DNA of 64,000 nucleotides, taken from assembly GCA_011799875.1 (NCBI GenBank), contig CM022300.1, positions 232,944,903 to 233,008,902 of the forward strand, given 5' to 3'. Of this stretch, positions 11,101-24,419 are shown piece after piece (position 1 is the stretch's first letter; each line of letters begins with the position of its first letter). Position numbers and translations under genes: made by a program. Source of the stretch: Thinopyrum elongatum (Eukaryota; Streptophyta; Magnoliopsida; Poales; Poaceae). The notes beneath the pieces were generated by a model, which ran no database searches, was not told the origin of the DNA, and worked only from the letters and a program-made list of their open reading frames with translations.

Positions 11101-14100
11101 TAAGATAGAGTGGCAGTGGTGTGACGTGCTTGTCTCGGCGTCTGTCGTCGTTACCGCGATGACGTCCGCCTCGACTTACGTTACTCTAAGATAGGGTGGC
11201 AGTGTTGTCACGAGCTTGTCTCTGCCTCCGTCGTCGCTACCGCGACGACGTCCACCTCGACTCGCGTAACACTAAGACTGGGTGGCAGTGGTGTCATGTG
11301 CTCTTCTCAGCGTCCCTGGTCGCTACTGAGATGACGTCCGCCTCGACTCATGTTACCCTAAGGCAAGGTGGCAGTGATGCCACATGCTCGTCTCGGCGAC
11401 CGTCGTCGCTACCGCGACGACGTCCGCCTCGACTCACGTTACCCTAAGACAGGGTGGTAGTGGTGTCACATGCTCTTCTCGGCATCCGTCGTCGCTACCG
11501 CGATGACGTCCCCCTCGACTGGCGCTACCCTAAGGCAGGGTGGCAGTGATGTCACGTCCTCGTCTCGGCGTCCGTCGTTGCTACCGCGACGATTTCCACC
11601 TCGATTCGCGTTACCCAAAGGCAGGGTGGCAGTGGTGTCACGTGCTCGTCTCCGTGTCCATCGTCGCTGCCGCGATGATTTCCACCTCGACTCGCGTAAC
11701 CCTAGGCCAAGTTGGCAGTGGTGTCACGTGCTCGTCTCGGCTTCTGTCGTCGCTACCGCGATGATTTCTCGCCTTGACTTGTGTTACTCTAAGACAGGGT
11801 GGCAGTGGTGTCAAGAGCTCGTCTCGGTGTCCGTCGTCGCTACCGCGATGACATCCACCTCGACTCGCGTAATACTAAGACTGGATGGCAGTGGTGTCAC
11901 GTGCTCGTCTCCACGTCCCACGTCGCTACCGTGACGATGTCCGCCTCAAATCGCGCAACCCAAAGACAGGGTGGCAGTGGTGTCACGTGCTCGTCTCGGC
12001 GTGCATCATTGCTACCGTGACGATGTCCACCTCGACTCGCGTAACACTAAGACTAGGTGGCGGTGGTGTCACGTGCTCTTCTGGGCGTCCCTCGTCGCTA
12101 CCGAGATGACATCCGCCTGGACTCACGTTACCCTAAGGCAGTGTGGCAGTGATGCCACATGCTCGTCTCGGCGACCGTCGTCGCTACCGCGACGCTGTTC
12201 GCCTCGACTCACGGTACCCTAAGGTAGGATGGCAGTGTTGTCACATGCTCGTCTCGGCGTCCGTCGTCGCTACCGCGACGACGTCCGCCTCAACTCGCGC
12301 AACCCTAAGACAGGGTGGCAGTGGTGTCACGTGCTTGTCTCGGCGTCCGTCGTTGCTACCGCGACGACGTCCGCCTCAACTCCCGTTACCCTAAGATAGC
12401 GTGGCAGCGGTGTCACGTGCTCGTCTCGGCGTCCATCGTCGCTACCGCGACGACGTCCGCCTCGACTCGCGATACCATAAGGCAGGGTTCCAGTGATGTC
12501 ACATGCTCGTCTTGGCGTCCGTCATCGCTACCGCGAAGACGTCCGCCTTGACTCATGTTACCTTAAGGCAGGGTGGCAGTGGTGTCACTTGCTCGTCTTG
12601 GCGTCCATCGTAGCTACCGCGACGACGTTCGCCTCAACTCGCGTAACCCTAAGCCAGGGTGGTAGTGGTGTCATGTGCTCGTCTCGGCGTCCGTCTTCGC
12701 TACCGTGACGACGTCCGCCTCGACTCGCGTTACCCTAAGACAGGGTGGCAGGGGTGTCACGTGCTCGTCTCGGCGTCGGTCGTCGCTACTGCGACGACGT
12801 CCGCGTCGACTCCCGTTACACTAAGACAGGGTGGCAGTACTGTCACGTGCTCGTCTCAGCGTCCGTCGTCGCTACCGTGACGACGTCCGCCTTGACTTGC
12901 GCAACCCTCAGACAGGGTGGCATTGGTGTCACGTGCTCGTCTCGGCGTCCATCGTCGCTACCGTGATGACATCATCCTCGACTCCAATTACCCTAAGACA
13001 GCGTGGCAGTGGTGTCACGTGCTCGTCTCGGTTTCCGTCGTCGCTACCGCGACGACATCCGCCTCGACTCGCGTAACCCTAAGGTAGGGTGGCAGTGGTG
13101 TCACGTGCTCGTCTCAGCGTCTGTCGTCGCTACCGAGACGACATCTACCTCCACTCTTGTTACCCAAAGATAGCTTGGCAGTGGTGTCACGTGCTCGTCT
13201 CGGCATCCATCGTCGGTACCGCGGCGACGTCCGGCTCGACTCACATTGCCCTAAGACAAGGTGGAAGTGGTATCAAGTGCTCGTCTCGGCGTCGGCCATC
13301 GGTACCGCGACGACGACCGCCTCGACTCGCGTAACACTAAGACTGGGTGGCAGTGGTGTCACGTGCTCTTCTCGGCGTCCCTCGTCGCTACCGAGATGAC
13401 GCCCCCCTCGACTCGCGTTACCCTTAGGCAGGGTGGCAGTGATGTCACATCCTCGTCTCGGCGTCCATCGTCGCTACCGCGATGATGTCCGCCTCGATTC
13501 GTTACCCAAAGGTAGGGTGGCAGTGGTGTCACGTGCTCGTCTCCGTGTCCGTCGTCGCTGCCGCGATGATGTCCGCCTCGACTCGCATAACCTTAAGCCA
13601 GGTTGGCAGTGGTGTCACGTGCTCGTCTCGGCGTCTGTCGTCGCTACCGCGATGACATCCGCCTCGACTTGCGTTACTCTAAGACAGGATGGCTGTGGTG
13701 TCAATAGCTCGTCTCGGTGTTCGTCGTCGCTACCGCGACGACGTCCGCCTCCACTCGCGTAATACTAAGACTGGGTGGCAGTGGTGTCACGTGCTCTTCT
13801 CGGCGTACCTCGTCGCTAGCGAGATGACGTCTGCCTCGACTCACGATACCCTAAGGCAAGGTGGCAGTGATGCCACATGCTCGTCTCGGCGGCCGTCGTC
13901 GCTACCGCGACGACATTGGCCTCGACTCACGGTACCCTAAGGCAAGATGGCAATGTTGTCACGTGCTCGTCTCGGTGTTCATCGTGGCTACCGTGACCAC
14001 ATCTACCTCAACTCCCGTTACCCTAAGACAGCGTGGCAGTGGTGTCACGTGCTCGTCTCGGCGTCCTTCGTCGGTACCGCGACGACGTCCGCCTCGACTC

Positions 14101-17100
14101 GCTTTACCCTAAGGCAGGGTGGCAGTGGTGTCACGTCCTCGTCTCGGCGTCCGTCATCGCTACCACGACGATGTCTGCCTCGACTCGCGTTACCCAAAGG
14201 CAGGGTGGCAGTGGTGTCACGTGCTTGTCTCCGTGTCCATCGTCGCTGCCGCGACGACGTCTGCCTCGACTCGCCTAACCCTAAGCGAGGGTGCCAGTGG
14301 TTTCACATGCTCGTCTCGGCGACTGTCGTCGACACCGCGATGATGTCCGCCTCGACTTGCGTTACCCTAAGACAGGGTGGCAGTAGTGTCACGAGCTCGT
14401 CTCGGTGTCCATCATCGCGACCGTGACGATGTCCGCCTCGACTCGCGTAACCTTAAGACGGGGTGGCAGTGGTGTCACCTGCTTTCTCGGCATCCGTCGT
14501 CGCTACCATGATGACGTCCCCCTCGACTCGCGTTACCCTAAGGCAGGGTGGCAGTGATGTCACATCCTCGTCTCGGTGTCCGTCGTCGCTACCGCGACGA
14601 TGTCCGCCTCGACTCATGTTACCCAAAGGCAAGGTGGCAGTGGTGTCACGTGCTCGTCTCCGTGTCCGTCGTCCCTGCCTCGATGGTGTCCACCTCGACT
14701 CGCGTAACACTAAGAATGGGTGGCAGTGGTGTCATGTGCTCTTCTCAGCGTCCCTCGTCGCTACCGAGATGACGTCCGCCTCGACTCACGTTACCCTAAG
14801 GCAAGGTGGCAGTGATGCCACATACTCGTCTCGGCGACCGTCGTCGCTACCGCGACGACGTCCGCCTCGACTCGCGTTACCCTAAGGCAGGGTGGCAGTG
14901 GTGTCACATGCTCTTCTCGGCATCCGTCGTCACTACCGCGATGACGTCCCCCTCGACTCGCGCTACCCTAAGGCAGGGTGGCAGTGATGTCACGTCCTCG
15001 TCTCGGCGTCCGTCGTCGCTACCGTGACGATTTCCACCTCGATTCACGTTACCCAAAGGCAGGGTGGCAGTGGTGTTACGTGCTTGTCTCCGTGTCCGTC
15101 GTCGCTGCCGCGATGATGTCCGCCTCGACTCGCGTAACACTAAGCCAGGTTGGCAGTGGTGTCACGTGCTCGTCTCGGCGTCTGTCGTCGCTACCGCGAT
15201 GATGTCCGCCTCGACTTGTGTTACTCTAAGACAGGGTGGCAGTGGTGTCAAGAGCTCGTCTTGGTGGCCGTCGTCGCTACTGCGATGACGTCCACCTCGA
15301 CTCGCGTAATACTAAGACTGGATGGCAGTGGTGTCACGTGCTCGTCTCCGCGTCCCTCGTCGCTACCGTGACGACGTCCGCCTCAACTCGCGCAACCCAA
15401 AGACAGGGTGGCAGTGGTGTCACGTGCTCGTCTCGGCGTCGGTCGTTGCTACCGCGACGATGTCCACCTCGACTCGCGTAACGCTAAGACTGGGTGGCGG
15501 TGGTGTCACGTGCTCTTCTCGGCGTCCCACGTCGCTACCGAGATGACGTCCGCCTGGACTCACGTTACCCTAAGGCAGGGTGGCAGTGATGCCACATGCT
15601 CGTCTCGGCGACCGTCGTCGCTACCGCGACGATGTTCGCCTCGACTCAAGGTACCCTAAGGCAGGATGGCAGTGTTGTCACATGCTCGTCTCGGCGTCCG
15701 TCGTCGCTACCACGACGACGTCTGCCTCAACTCGCGCAACCCTAAGACAGGGTGGGAGTGGTGTCACGTGCTTGTCTCGGCGTCCGTCGTTGCTACCGCG
15801 ACGACGTCCACCTCAACTCCCGTTACCCTAAGATAGCGTGGCAGTGGTGTCACGTGCTCGTCTCGGCGTCCATCGTCACTACCACGACGACGTCCGCCTC
15901 GACTCGCGATACCATAAGGCAGGGTTCCAGTGATGTCATATGCTCGTCTTGGTGTCCGTCATCGCTACCACGACGTCGTCCGCCTTGACTCGTGTTACCC
16001 TAAGGCAGGGTGGCAGTGGTGTCACTTGCTCGTCTTGGCGTCCATCGTAGCAACCGCGGCGACGTCCGCCTCAACTCGCGTAACTCTAAGCCAGGGTGGT
16101 AGTGGTGTCATCTGCTCGTCTCGGCGTCCGTCGTCGCTACCGTGACGACGTCCGCCTGGACTCGCGTTACCCTAAGACAGGGTGGCAGTGGTGTCACATG
16201 CTCGTCTCGGCGTCTGTCGTCGCTACTTCGACGACGTCCGCGTCGACTCCCGTTACCCTAAGACAGGGTGGCAGTAGTGTCACGTGCTCGTCTCGGCGTC
16301 CGTCGTCGCTACCGTGACGACGTCCGCCTCGACTTGCGCAACCCTCAGCTAGGGTAGCATTGGTGTCACATGCTCGTCTCGGCGTCCATCGTCGCTATCG
16401 TGATGACATCATCCTCGACTCCAATTACCCAAAGACAGCGTGGCAGTGGTGTCACGTTCTCGTCTCGGCTTCCGTCGTCGCTACCGCGACGACGTCCGCC
16501 TCGACTCGCGTAACCCTAAGGTAGGGTGGCAGTGGTGTCACGTGCTCGTCTCAGCGTCCGTCGTCGCTACCGCGACGACGTCTACCTCCACTCTCGTTAC
16601 CCAAACACAGCTTGGCAGTGGTGTCACGTGCTCGTCTCAGCGTCCATCGTCGGTACCGCGACGACGTCCGCCTCGACTCACATTGCCCTAGGACAGGGTG
16701 GAAGTGGTGTCAAGTGCTCGTGTCGGCTTCGGTCGTCGGTACAGCGACGACATCCGCCTCGACTCGCGGAACACTAAGACTAGGTGGCAGTGGTGTCACG
16801 TGCTCTTCTCGGCGTCCCTCGTCGCTACCGAGATGACGTCCCCCTCGACTCGCGTTACCCTAAGGCTGGGTGGCAGTGATGTCACATCCTCGTCTCGGCG
16901 TCCATCGTCGCTACCGCGATGATGTCCGCCTCGATTCATGTTACCCAAAGGTAGGGTGGCAGTGGTGTCACGTGCTCGTCTCCGTGTCCATCGTCGCTGC
17001 CGCGATGATGTCCGCATCGACTCGCGTAACCATAAGCCAGGTTGGCAGTGGTGTCACGTGCTTGTCTCGGCGTCTGTCGTCGCTACCGCGATGACGTCCG

Positions 17101-18870
17101 CCTCGACTTGCATTACTCTAAGATAGGGTGGCTGTGGTGTCAACAGCTCATCTCGGTGTTCGTTGTCGCTACCGCGACGACGTCCGCCTCGACTCGCGTA
17201 ATACTAAGACTGGGTGGCAGTGGTGTCACGTGCTCTTCTCGGCGTACCTCGTCGCTAGCGAGATGACGTCCGCCTCGACTCACGATAACCTAAGGCAAGG
17301 TGGCAGTGATGCCCCATGCTCGTCTCGGCGGCAGTCGTCGCTACCGCGATGACGTTCTCCTCGACTCACGGTACCCTAAGGCTAGATGGCAATGTTGTCA
17401 CGTGCTCGTCTCGGTGTCCGTCGTGGCTACCGTGACCACATCTACCTCAACTCCCGTTACCCTATGACAGCGTGGCAGTGGTGTCACGTGCTCGTCTCGG
17501 CGACCTTCGTCGGTACCGCGACGACGTCTGCCTCGACTCGCTTTACCCTAAGGCAGGGTGGCAGTGGTGTCACGTCCTCGTCTCGGCGTCTGTCGTCGCT
17601 ACCACGACGATGTCTGCCTCGACTCGCGTTACCAAAAGGCAGGGTGGCAGTGGTGTCACGTGCTTGTCTCCGTGTCCATCGTCGCTGCCGCGACGACGTC
17701 CGCCTCGACTCGCCTAACCCTAAGCCAGGGTGCCAGTGGTTTCACATGCTCGTCTCGGCGTCTGTCGTCGACACCGCGATGATGTCCACCTTGACTTGCG
17801 TTACCCTAAGACAGGGTGGCAGTAGTGTCACGAGCTCGTCTCGGTGTCCATCATCACGACCGCGACGATGTCCGCCTCGACTCGCGTAACCTTAAGACGG
17901 GGTGGCAGTGGTGTCACCTGCTTACTCGGCATCCGTCGTCGCTACCGCGATGACGTCCCCCTCGACTCGCGTTACCCTAAGGCAGGGTGGCAGTGATATC
18001 ACATCCTCGTCTCGGCGTCCGTCGTCGCTACCGCGATGATGTCCGCCTCGACTCGCGTTACCCAAAGGCAAGGTGGCAGTGGTGTCACGTGCTCGTCTCC
18101 GTGTCCGTCGTCGCTGCCGCGATTGCGTCCGCCTCGACCCGCGTAACACTAAGACTGGGTGGCAGTGGTGTCACGTGCTCTTCTCGGCGTCCCTCGTCGC
18201 TACCAAGATGACGTCCGCCTAGACTCATGTTACCCTAAGATAGAGTGGCAGTGGTGTGACGTGCTTGTCTCGGCGTCTGTCATCGTTACCGCGATGACGT
18301 CTGCCACGACTTACGTTACTCTAAGACAGGGTGGCAGTGTTGTCACGAGCTTGTCTCTGCCTCCGTCGTCGCTACCGCGACGACGTCCGCCTCGACTCAC
18401 GTAACACTAAGACTGGGTGGCAGTGGTGTCATGTGCTCTTCTCGGCGTCCCTCGTCGCTACCAAGATGACGTCCGCCTCGACTCACGTTACCCTAAGGCA
18501 AGGTGGCAGTGATGCCACATGCTCGTCTCGGCGACCGTCATCGCTACCCCGACGACGTCCGCCTCAACTCGCGTTACCCTAAGGCAGGGTGGTAGTGGTG
18601 TCACATGCTCTTCTCGGCATCCGTCGTCGCTACCGCGATGACGTCCCCCTCGACTCGCGCTACCCTAAGTCAGGGTGTCAGTGATGTCACGTCCTCGTCT
18701 CGGCGTCCGTCGTCACTACCGCGATGATTTCCACCTTGATGCACGTTACCCAAAGGCAGGGTGGCAGTGGTGTCACGTGCTCGTCTCCGTGTCCGTCGTC
18801 GCTGCCGCGATGATGTCCGCCTCGACTCGCGTAACCCTAAGCCAGGTTGGCAGTGGTGTCACGTGCTCGT
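8188..18870. repeat. HOR block B: 40-43-monomer (3.44-3.70 kb) higher-order repeat, three copies
   Basis: Variant monomers line up at offsets of 3697 bp and then 3437 bp. Copy 1 is 8188-11884, copy 2 is 11885-15321 and copy 3 runs from 15322 to about 18870. Copy 2 lacks three monomers that are present in copy 1 (around 11.0-11.3 kb) and copy 3 (around 18.2-18.5 kb), which explains 40 versus 43 monomers. A distinctive trio is the 'GGTTCCAGTGATGTCA' or 'GGTTCAAGTGATGTCA' monomers at about 8791, 12488 and 15925. Another is the monomer ending GCCTGGACTCACG near 12110 and 15550. The right end is truncated at a switch inside a monomer near 18870. Confidence 0.85.
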
Positions 18871-20148
18871 CTCTGTGTCCGTCGTCGCTACCGCGATGAC
18901 GTCCGCCTCGACTCGCATAATACTAAGACTGGGTGGCAGTGGTGTCACGTGCTCTTCTCGGCATCCCTCGTCGCTAGCGAGATGACGTCCGCCTCAACTC
19001 ACGATACCCTAAGGCAAGGTGGCGGTGATGCCACATGCTACTCTTGGTGACCGCCGTCGCTACCGCGACGACGTTCGCCTCAACTCATGGTATCCTAAGG
19101 CAGGATGGCAGTGTTGTCACGTGCTCGTCTCGGCGTCCGTCGTCGCTACCGCGACGACGTCCGCCTCAACTCGCGCAACCCTAAGACAGGGTGGCAGTGG
19201 TGTCATGTGCACGTCTCGGCGTCCGTCGTTGCTACCGCGATGATGTCTGCGTCTACTACCTTACCCTAAGATAGCGTGGCAGTGGTGTCACGTGCTCGTC
19301 TCGGCGTCCATCGTCGCTACTGCGATGACGTCCGCCTCGACTCGCGTTACCCTAAGGCAGGGTGGCAGTGATGTCACGTCCTTGTCTCGGCGTCCGTCGT
19401 CGCTACAGCGACGATGTCCGCCTCGACTCGCGTTACCCAAAGGCAAGGTGGCAGTGGTGTCACGTGCTCGTCTCCGTGTCCGTCGTCGCTGCCGCGATGA
19501 TGTCCGCCTCGACTCGCGTAACCCTATGCCAGGTTGGCAGTGGTGTCACGTGCTCGTCTCGGCGTCTGTCGTCGCTACCGCGATGATGTCCGCCTCGACT
19601 TGTGTTACTCAAAGACAAGGTGGCAGTGGTGTCAAGAGCTCGTCTCTGTGTCCGTCGTCGCTACCGCGATGACGTCCGCCTCGACTCGCATAATACTAAG
19701 ACTGGGTGGCAGTGGTGTCACGTGCTCTTCTCGGCATCCCTCGTCGCTAGCGAGATGACGTCCGCCTCAACTCACGATACCCTAAGGCAAGGTGGCGGTG
19801 ATGCCACATGCTACTCTTGGTGACCGCCGTCGCTACCGCGACGACGTTCGCCTCAACTCATGGTATCCTAAGGCAGGATGGCAGTGTTGTCACGTGCTCG
19901 TCTCGGCGTCCGTCGTCGCTACCGCGACGACGTCCGCCTCAACTCGCGCAACCCTAAGACAGGGTGGCAGTGGTGTCATGTGCACGTCTCGGCGTCCGTC
20001 GTTGCTACCGCGATGATGTCTGCCTCGACTACCATTACCCTAAGATAGCGTGGCAGTGGTGTCACGTGCTCGTCTCGGCGTCCATCGTCGCTACTGCGAT
20101 GACGTCCGCCTCGACTCGCGTTACCCTAAGGCAGGGTGGCAGTGATGT
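18868..20148. repeat. Near-identical 505-bp segment repeated at 773-bp offset
   Basis: Sequence from about 18868 to 19375 recurs at 19641-20148. About 380 bp (18870-19250 against 19643-20023) are identical by eye, including rare variants such as GCTACTCTTGGTGACCGCC. Copy 1 then shows a small deletion near 19250 (GTCTGCGTCTACTACC). The 268 bp between the copies is unlike the sequence after copy 2 and matches block B monomers. This is therefore not a simple duplication but an exchange between misaligned HOR copies. The high identity implies a recent event or local gene conversion. Confidence 0.85.
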
Positions 20149-23100
20149 CACATGCTTGTCTTGGCGTTCGTCCTCGCTACCGTGATGATGTCCGCCTCGA
20201 CTCGCGTTAGCCTAAGGCAGGGTGGCAGTGATGCCACATTCTCGTCTCGACGACCCTCGTCGCTACTGCGACGATGTTCACCTCGACTCACGGTACCCTA
20301 AGGCAGGATGGCAGTGTTGTCACGTGCTCATCTCAGCGTCCGTCGTCGCTACCGTGACGACGTCCGCCTCAACTCGCGCAACTCTAAGACAGGGTGGCAG
20401 TGGTGTCACGTGCTCGTCTCGACGTCCATCGTTGCTACCGCGACGACGTCCGCCTCGACTCACCTAACCCTAAGCCAGTATGCCAGTGGTGTCACATGCT
20501 TGTCTCGGCATCTGTCGTCGCTACCGTGATGATGTCCGCCTCGACTTGCGTTACCCTAAGACAGGGTGGCAGTAGTTTCACGAGCTTGTCTCAGCGTCCA
20601 TCGTCGCTACCGCGACGATGTCCGCCTTGACTCGCGTAACCTTATGACGGGGTGGCAGTGGTTTCACCTGCTCTTCTCGGCATTCGTCGTCGCTACCGTG
20701 ATGAAGTCCCCCTCGACTCGCGTTACCCTAAGGCAGGGTGGCAGTGATGTCACGTCCTCGTCTCGGCGTCTGTCATCGCTACCGCGACGACGTCCGCCTC
20801 GACTCGCGTAACACTAAGACTGGGTGGCAGTGGTGTCACGTGCTCTTCTCGGCGTCCCTCGTCGCTACCGAGATGATGTCTGCCTCGACTAACGTTACCC
20901 TAAAGTAGTTTGGCAGTGATGCCACATGCTCGTCTCGGCGACCGTCGTCGCTACCGCGACGTCGTTCGCCTCGACTCACGGTACCCTAAGGCAGGATGGC
21001 AGTGTTGTCACGTGGTTGTCTCGGCGTCCGTCGTCGCTACCGCGACGACGTCCATCTCAACTCGCGCAACCCTAAGACAGGGTCGCAGTGGTGTCATGTG
21101 CTCGTCTCGGCGCCCGTCGTTGCTACCGCGACGACATCCGCCTCGACTCGCCTAACCCTAAGCCAGGGTGCTAGTGGTGTCACATGCTCGTCTCGGCGTC
21201 TGTCGTTGCTACCGTGATGAAGTCCGCCTCGACTTGCGTTACCCTAAGACAGGGTGGCAGAAGTGTCACGACGATGTCAGCCTTGACTCGCGTAACCCTA
21301 AGACAGGGTGGTAGTGGTTTCACCTGCTCTTCTTGGCATCCGTCGTCGCTACCGCGATGAAGTCCCCCTCGACTCGCGTTACACTAAGGCAGGGTGGCAG
21401 TGATGTCACGTCCTCGTCTCGGCGTCTATCATCGCTACCGCGACGATGACCGCCTCGACTCGCATTACCCAAAGGTAGGGTGGCAGTGGTGTCATGTGCT
21501 CGTCTCCTTGTCCGTCGTCGCTGCCGCGATGACGTCCGCCTCGACTCGCGTAACCCTAAGCCAGGTTGGCAGTGGCGTGACGTGCTTGTCTCGGCGTCTG
21601 TCGTCGTTACCGCGATGACGTCCGCCTCGACTTACGTTACTCTAAGACAAGGTGGCAGTGTTCTCCTGAGCTCGTCTCTGCGTCCATCGTCGCTACCGCG
21701 ATGACGTCCGCCTCGACTTGCGTAAACTAAGACTGGGTGGCAGTGGTGTCACGTGCTCTTCTCGGCGTCCCTCATCGCTACCGAGATGATGTCCGCCTCG
21801 ACTCACGGTACCCTAAGGCAGGATGGCAGTGTTGTCACGTGCTCCTCTCGGCGTCCGTCGTCTCTACCGCGACGACGTCCGCCTCGGCTCCTGTTACCCT
21901 AAGATAGCGTGGTAGTGGTGTCACGTGCTCGTCTTGGCGTCCATCGTCGCTACCGCGACGACGTCCGCCTCGCCACGCGTTAGCCTAAGGCAGGGTGGCA
22001 GTGATGTCACGTGCTCGTCTTGGCTTCCGTCATCGCTACCGCGATGACGTCTGCCTTGTCTCGCGTTACCCTAAGGATGGGTGGCAGTGGTGTCACTTGC
22101 TCGTCTCGGCGTCCGTCGTCGCTACCGCCACGACGTCTGCCAAGACTCGCATAACTCTAAGCCAGGGTGGTAGTGGTGTCATGTGCTCAACTCAGCGTCC
22201 GTCGTCGCTACCGTGATGACGTCCGCCTCGACTCGCGTTACCCTAAGATAGGGTGGCAGTGGTGTCACGTGCTCGTCTCGGCGTCAGTCGTCGCTATCGC
22301 GACGACGTCTACCTTGAATCCCGTTACCCTAAGACTGGTTGGTAGTAGTGTCATGAGTTCGTCTCGGCGTCCGTCGTAGCTACCGTGACGACGTCCACCT
22401 CGACTCGTGCAACCCTAAGACAGGCTGGCATTGGTGTCACGTGCTCGTCTCGGCGTCCATCGTCGCTACCGTGACGACGTCCTCCTCGACTCCCATTACA
22501 CTAAGACAGCGTGGCAGTGCTGTCACGTGCTCGTCTCGGCTTCCCTCGTCGCTACCGCTACGACGTCCGCCTCGACTCGCGTAACCCAAAGGCAAGGTGG
22601 CAGTGGTGTCACGTGCTCGTCTCGGCGTCCGTCCTCGCTACCGCAACGACATTTGCCTCGACTCGCATAACCCTAAGCCAGGGTGGCAGTGGTGTCACGT
22701 CCTCGTCTTGGCATCCGTCGTCGCTACCGTGAAGACGTCCGCCTCGACTCGCATTACCCTAAGACAGGGTGGCAGTGGTGTCATGTGCTCGTCTCGACAT
22801 CTGTCGTCGCTACCGTGACAATGTCTGCCTCGACTCGAGCCACCCTAAGACAGGGTGGTAGTGGTGTCACGTGCTCGTCTCGGGGTCCATCGTCGTTACC
22901 GCGATGACATCTACCTCCACTCTCGTTACCCAAAGATAGCGTGGCAGTGGTGTCACGTGCTCGTCTCGGCGTATCGTCGGTACCGCGACGACGTCCGCCT
23001 CGACTCGGGTTACCCTAAGACAGGGTGGAAGTGGTGTCATGTGCTCGTCTCGGCGTCGGTCGTCGGTACCACGACGACGTCCGCCTCGACTCGCGTTACC

Positions 23101-23325
23101 CTAAGGCAGGGTGGCAGTGGTGTCACATGCTCTTCTCGGCATCCGTTGTCGCTACCGCGATGACGTCCCCCTCGACTCGCGTTACCCTAAGGCAGGGTGG
23201 CAGTGTTGTCACGTCCTTGTCTCGGTGTCCATCGTCGCTACTGCGACGATGTCCGCCTTGATTCGCTTACCCAAAGGCAGGGTGGCAGTGGTGTCACGTG
23301 CTCGTCTCCGTGTCTGTCATCGCTG
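20149..23325. repeat. Heterogeneous satellite segment with 688-bp (8-monomer) duplication
   Basis: Monomers here do not follow a long HOR register. Within the segment, 20222-20800 recurs at 20910-21455 with an initial offset of 688 bp (8 x 86). The offset falls to about 655 bp after an internal deletion in the second copy (monomer 21253-21306). Markers shared by both copies are a GATGCCACAT monomer followed by a GATGGCAGTGTTGTCACGTG monomer, and later GATGAAGTCCCCCTCG. The rest, about 21600-23325, is ordinary monomers with small indels, for example near 22975. I saw no other sequence type. Confidence 0.7.
21253..21306. repeat. 54-bp deletion monomer
   Basis: About 32 bp is missing between GTGTCACGA and CGATGTCAGCC. 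The homologous monomer one 688-bp period upstream is full length, so the deletion happened after that duplication. Confidence 0.75.
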
Positions 23326-23841
23326 CCGTGATGATGTCCGCCTCGACTCGGGTAACCCTAAGCCAGGTTGGCAGTGGTGTCACGTGCTCTTCTCGGCGTC
23401 CCTCGTCGCTAGCGAGATGACGTCCGCCTCGACTCATGATACCCTAAGGCAAGGTGGCGGTGATGCCACATGCTTGTCTCGGCGACCGTCGTCGCTACCG
23501 CGACGACGTTCGCCTCGACTCACGGTACCCTAAGGTATGATGGAAGTGTTGTCACGTGCTCGTCTCCGGGTCCGTCGTTGCTACCGTGATGATGTCCGCC
23601 TCGACTCGGGTAACCCTAAGCCAGGTTGGCAGTGGTGTCACGTGCTCTTCTCGGCGTCCCTCGTCGCTAGCGAGATGACGTCCGCCTCGACTCATGATAC
23701 CCTAAGGCAAGGTGGCGGTGATGCCACATGCTTGTCTCGGCGACCGTCGTCGCTACCGCGACGACGTTTGCCTCGACTCACGGTACCCTAAGGTATGATG
23801 GAAGTGTTGTCACGTGCTCGTCTCCGGGTCCGTCGTTGCTA
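23326..23841. repeat. Tandem 258-bp (3-monomer) near-perfect duplication
   Basis: Positions 23326-23583 and 23584-23841 match with essentially one visible difference: ACGTTCGCC in the first copy against ACGTTTGCC in the second, a CpG change. The unit includes the rare sequences CTCGGGTAACCC and GGTATGATGGAAGTG. The unit edges lie inside monomers. The near identity marks it as one of the youngest events in the array. Confidence 0.9.
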
Positions 23842-24419
23842 CCGCGATGACGTCCGCCTCGACTCCCGTTACCCTAAGATAGCATGGCCGTGGTGTCACG
23901 TGCTCGTCTCGGCGTCCATCGTCGCTACCGCGACGACATCCGCCTCGACTCGCGTTACCCTAAGGCAGGGTGGGAGTGATGTCACGTGCTTGTCTTGCCA
24001 TTCATCATCGCTATCGCGACGATGTCCGCCTCGACTCGCGTTACCCTAAGGCAGGGTGGGAGTGGGGTCACTTGCTCATCTCGGCGTCCGTCGTCGCTAC
24101 CACAAGGACGTCCGCCTCGACTCACGTACCCCGAAGCTAGGGCGGCAGTGGTGTCACGTGCTCATCTCGGCGTCCGTCGTCGCTACCATGACAACATCTA
24201 CCTCGACTCCCGTTACCCCAAGACAGTGTGGCAGTGTTGTCACGTGCTCGTCTCGGCGTCCTTCGTTGGTACAGCGACGACGTCCGCCTAGACTCGCGTT
24301 ACCCTAAGACAGGGTGGCAGTGTTGTCACATGCTCGTCTCGGCGTCGGTCGTCGGTACCGGGACGATGTCTGCCTCGACTCGCTTTACCCTAAGGCAGGG
24401 TGGCAGTGGTGTCATGTCC
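23842..24419. repeat. Satellite monomers between the 258-bp duplication and block C
   Basis: About seven full-length monomers without a local higher-order register. Around 24225-24420 they resemble the cassette also seen near 7600 and 38900. No other sequence is present. Confidence 0.6.
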
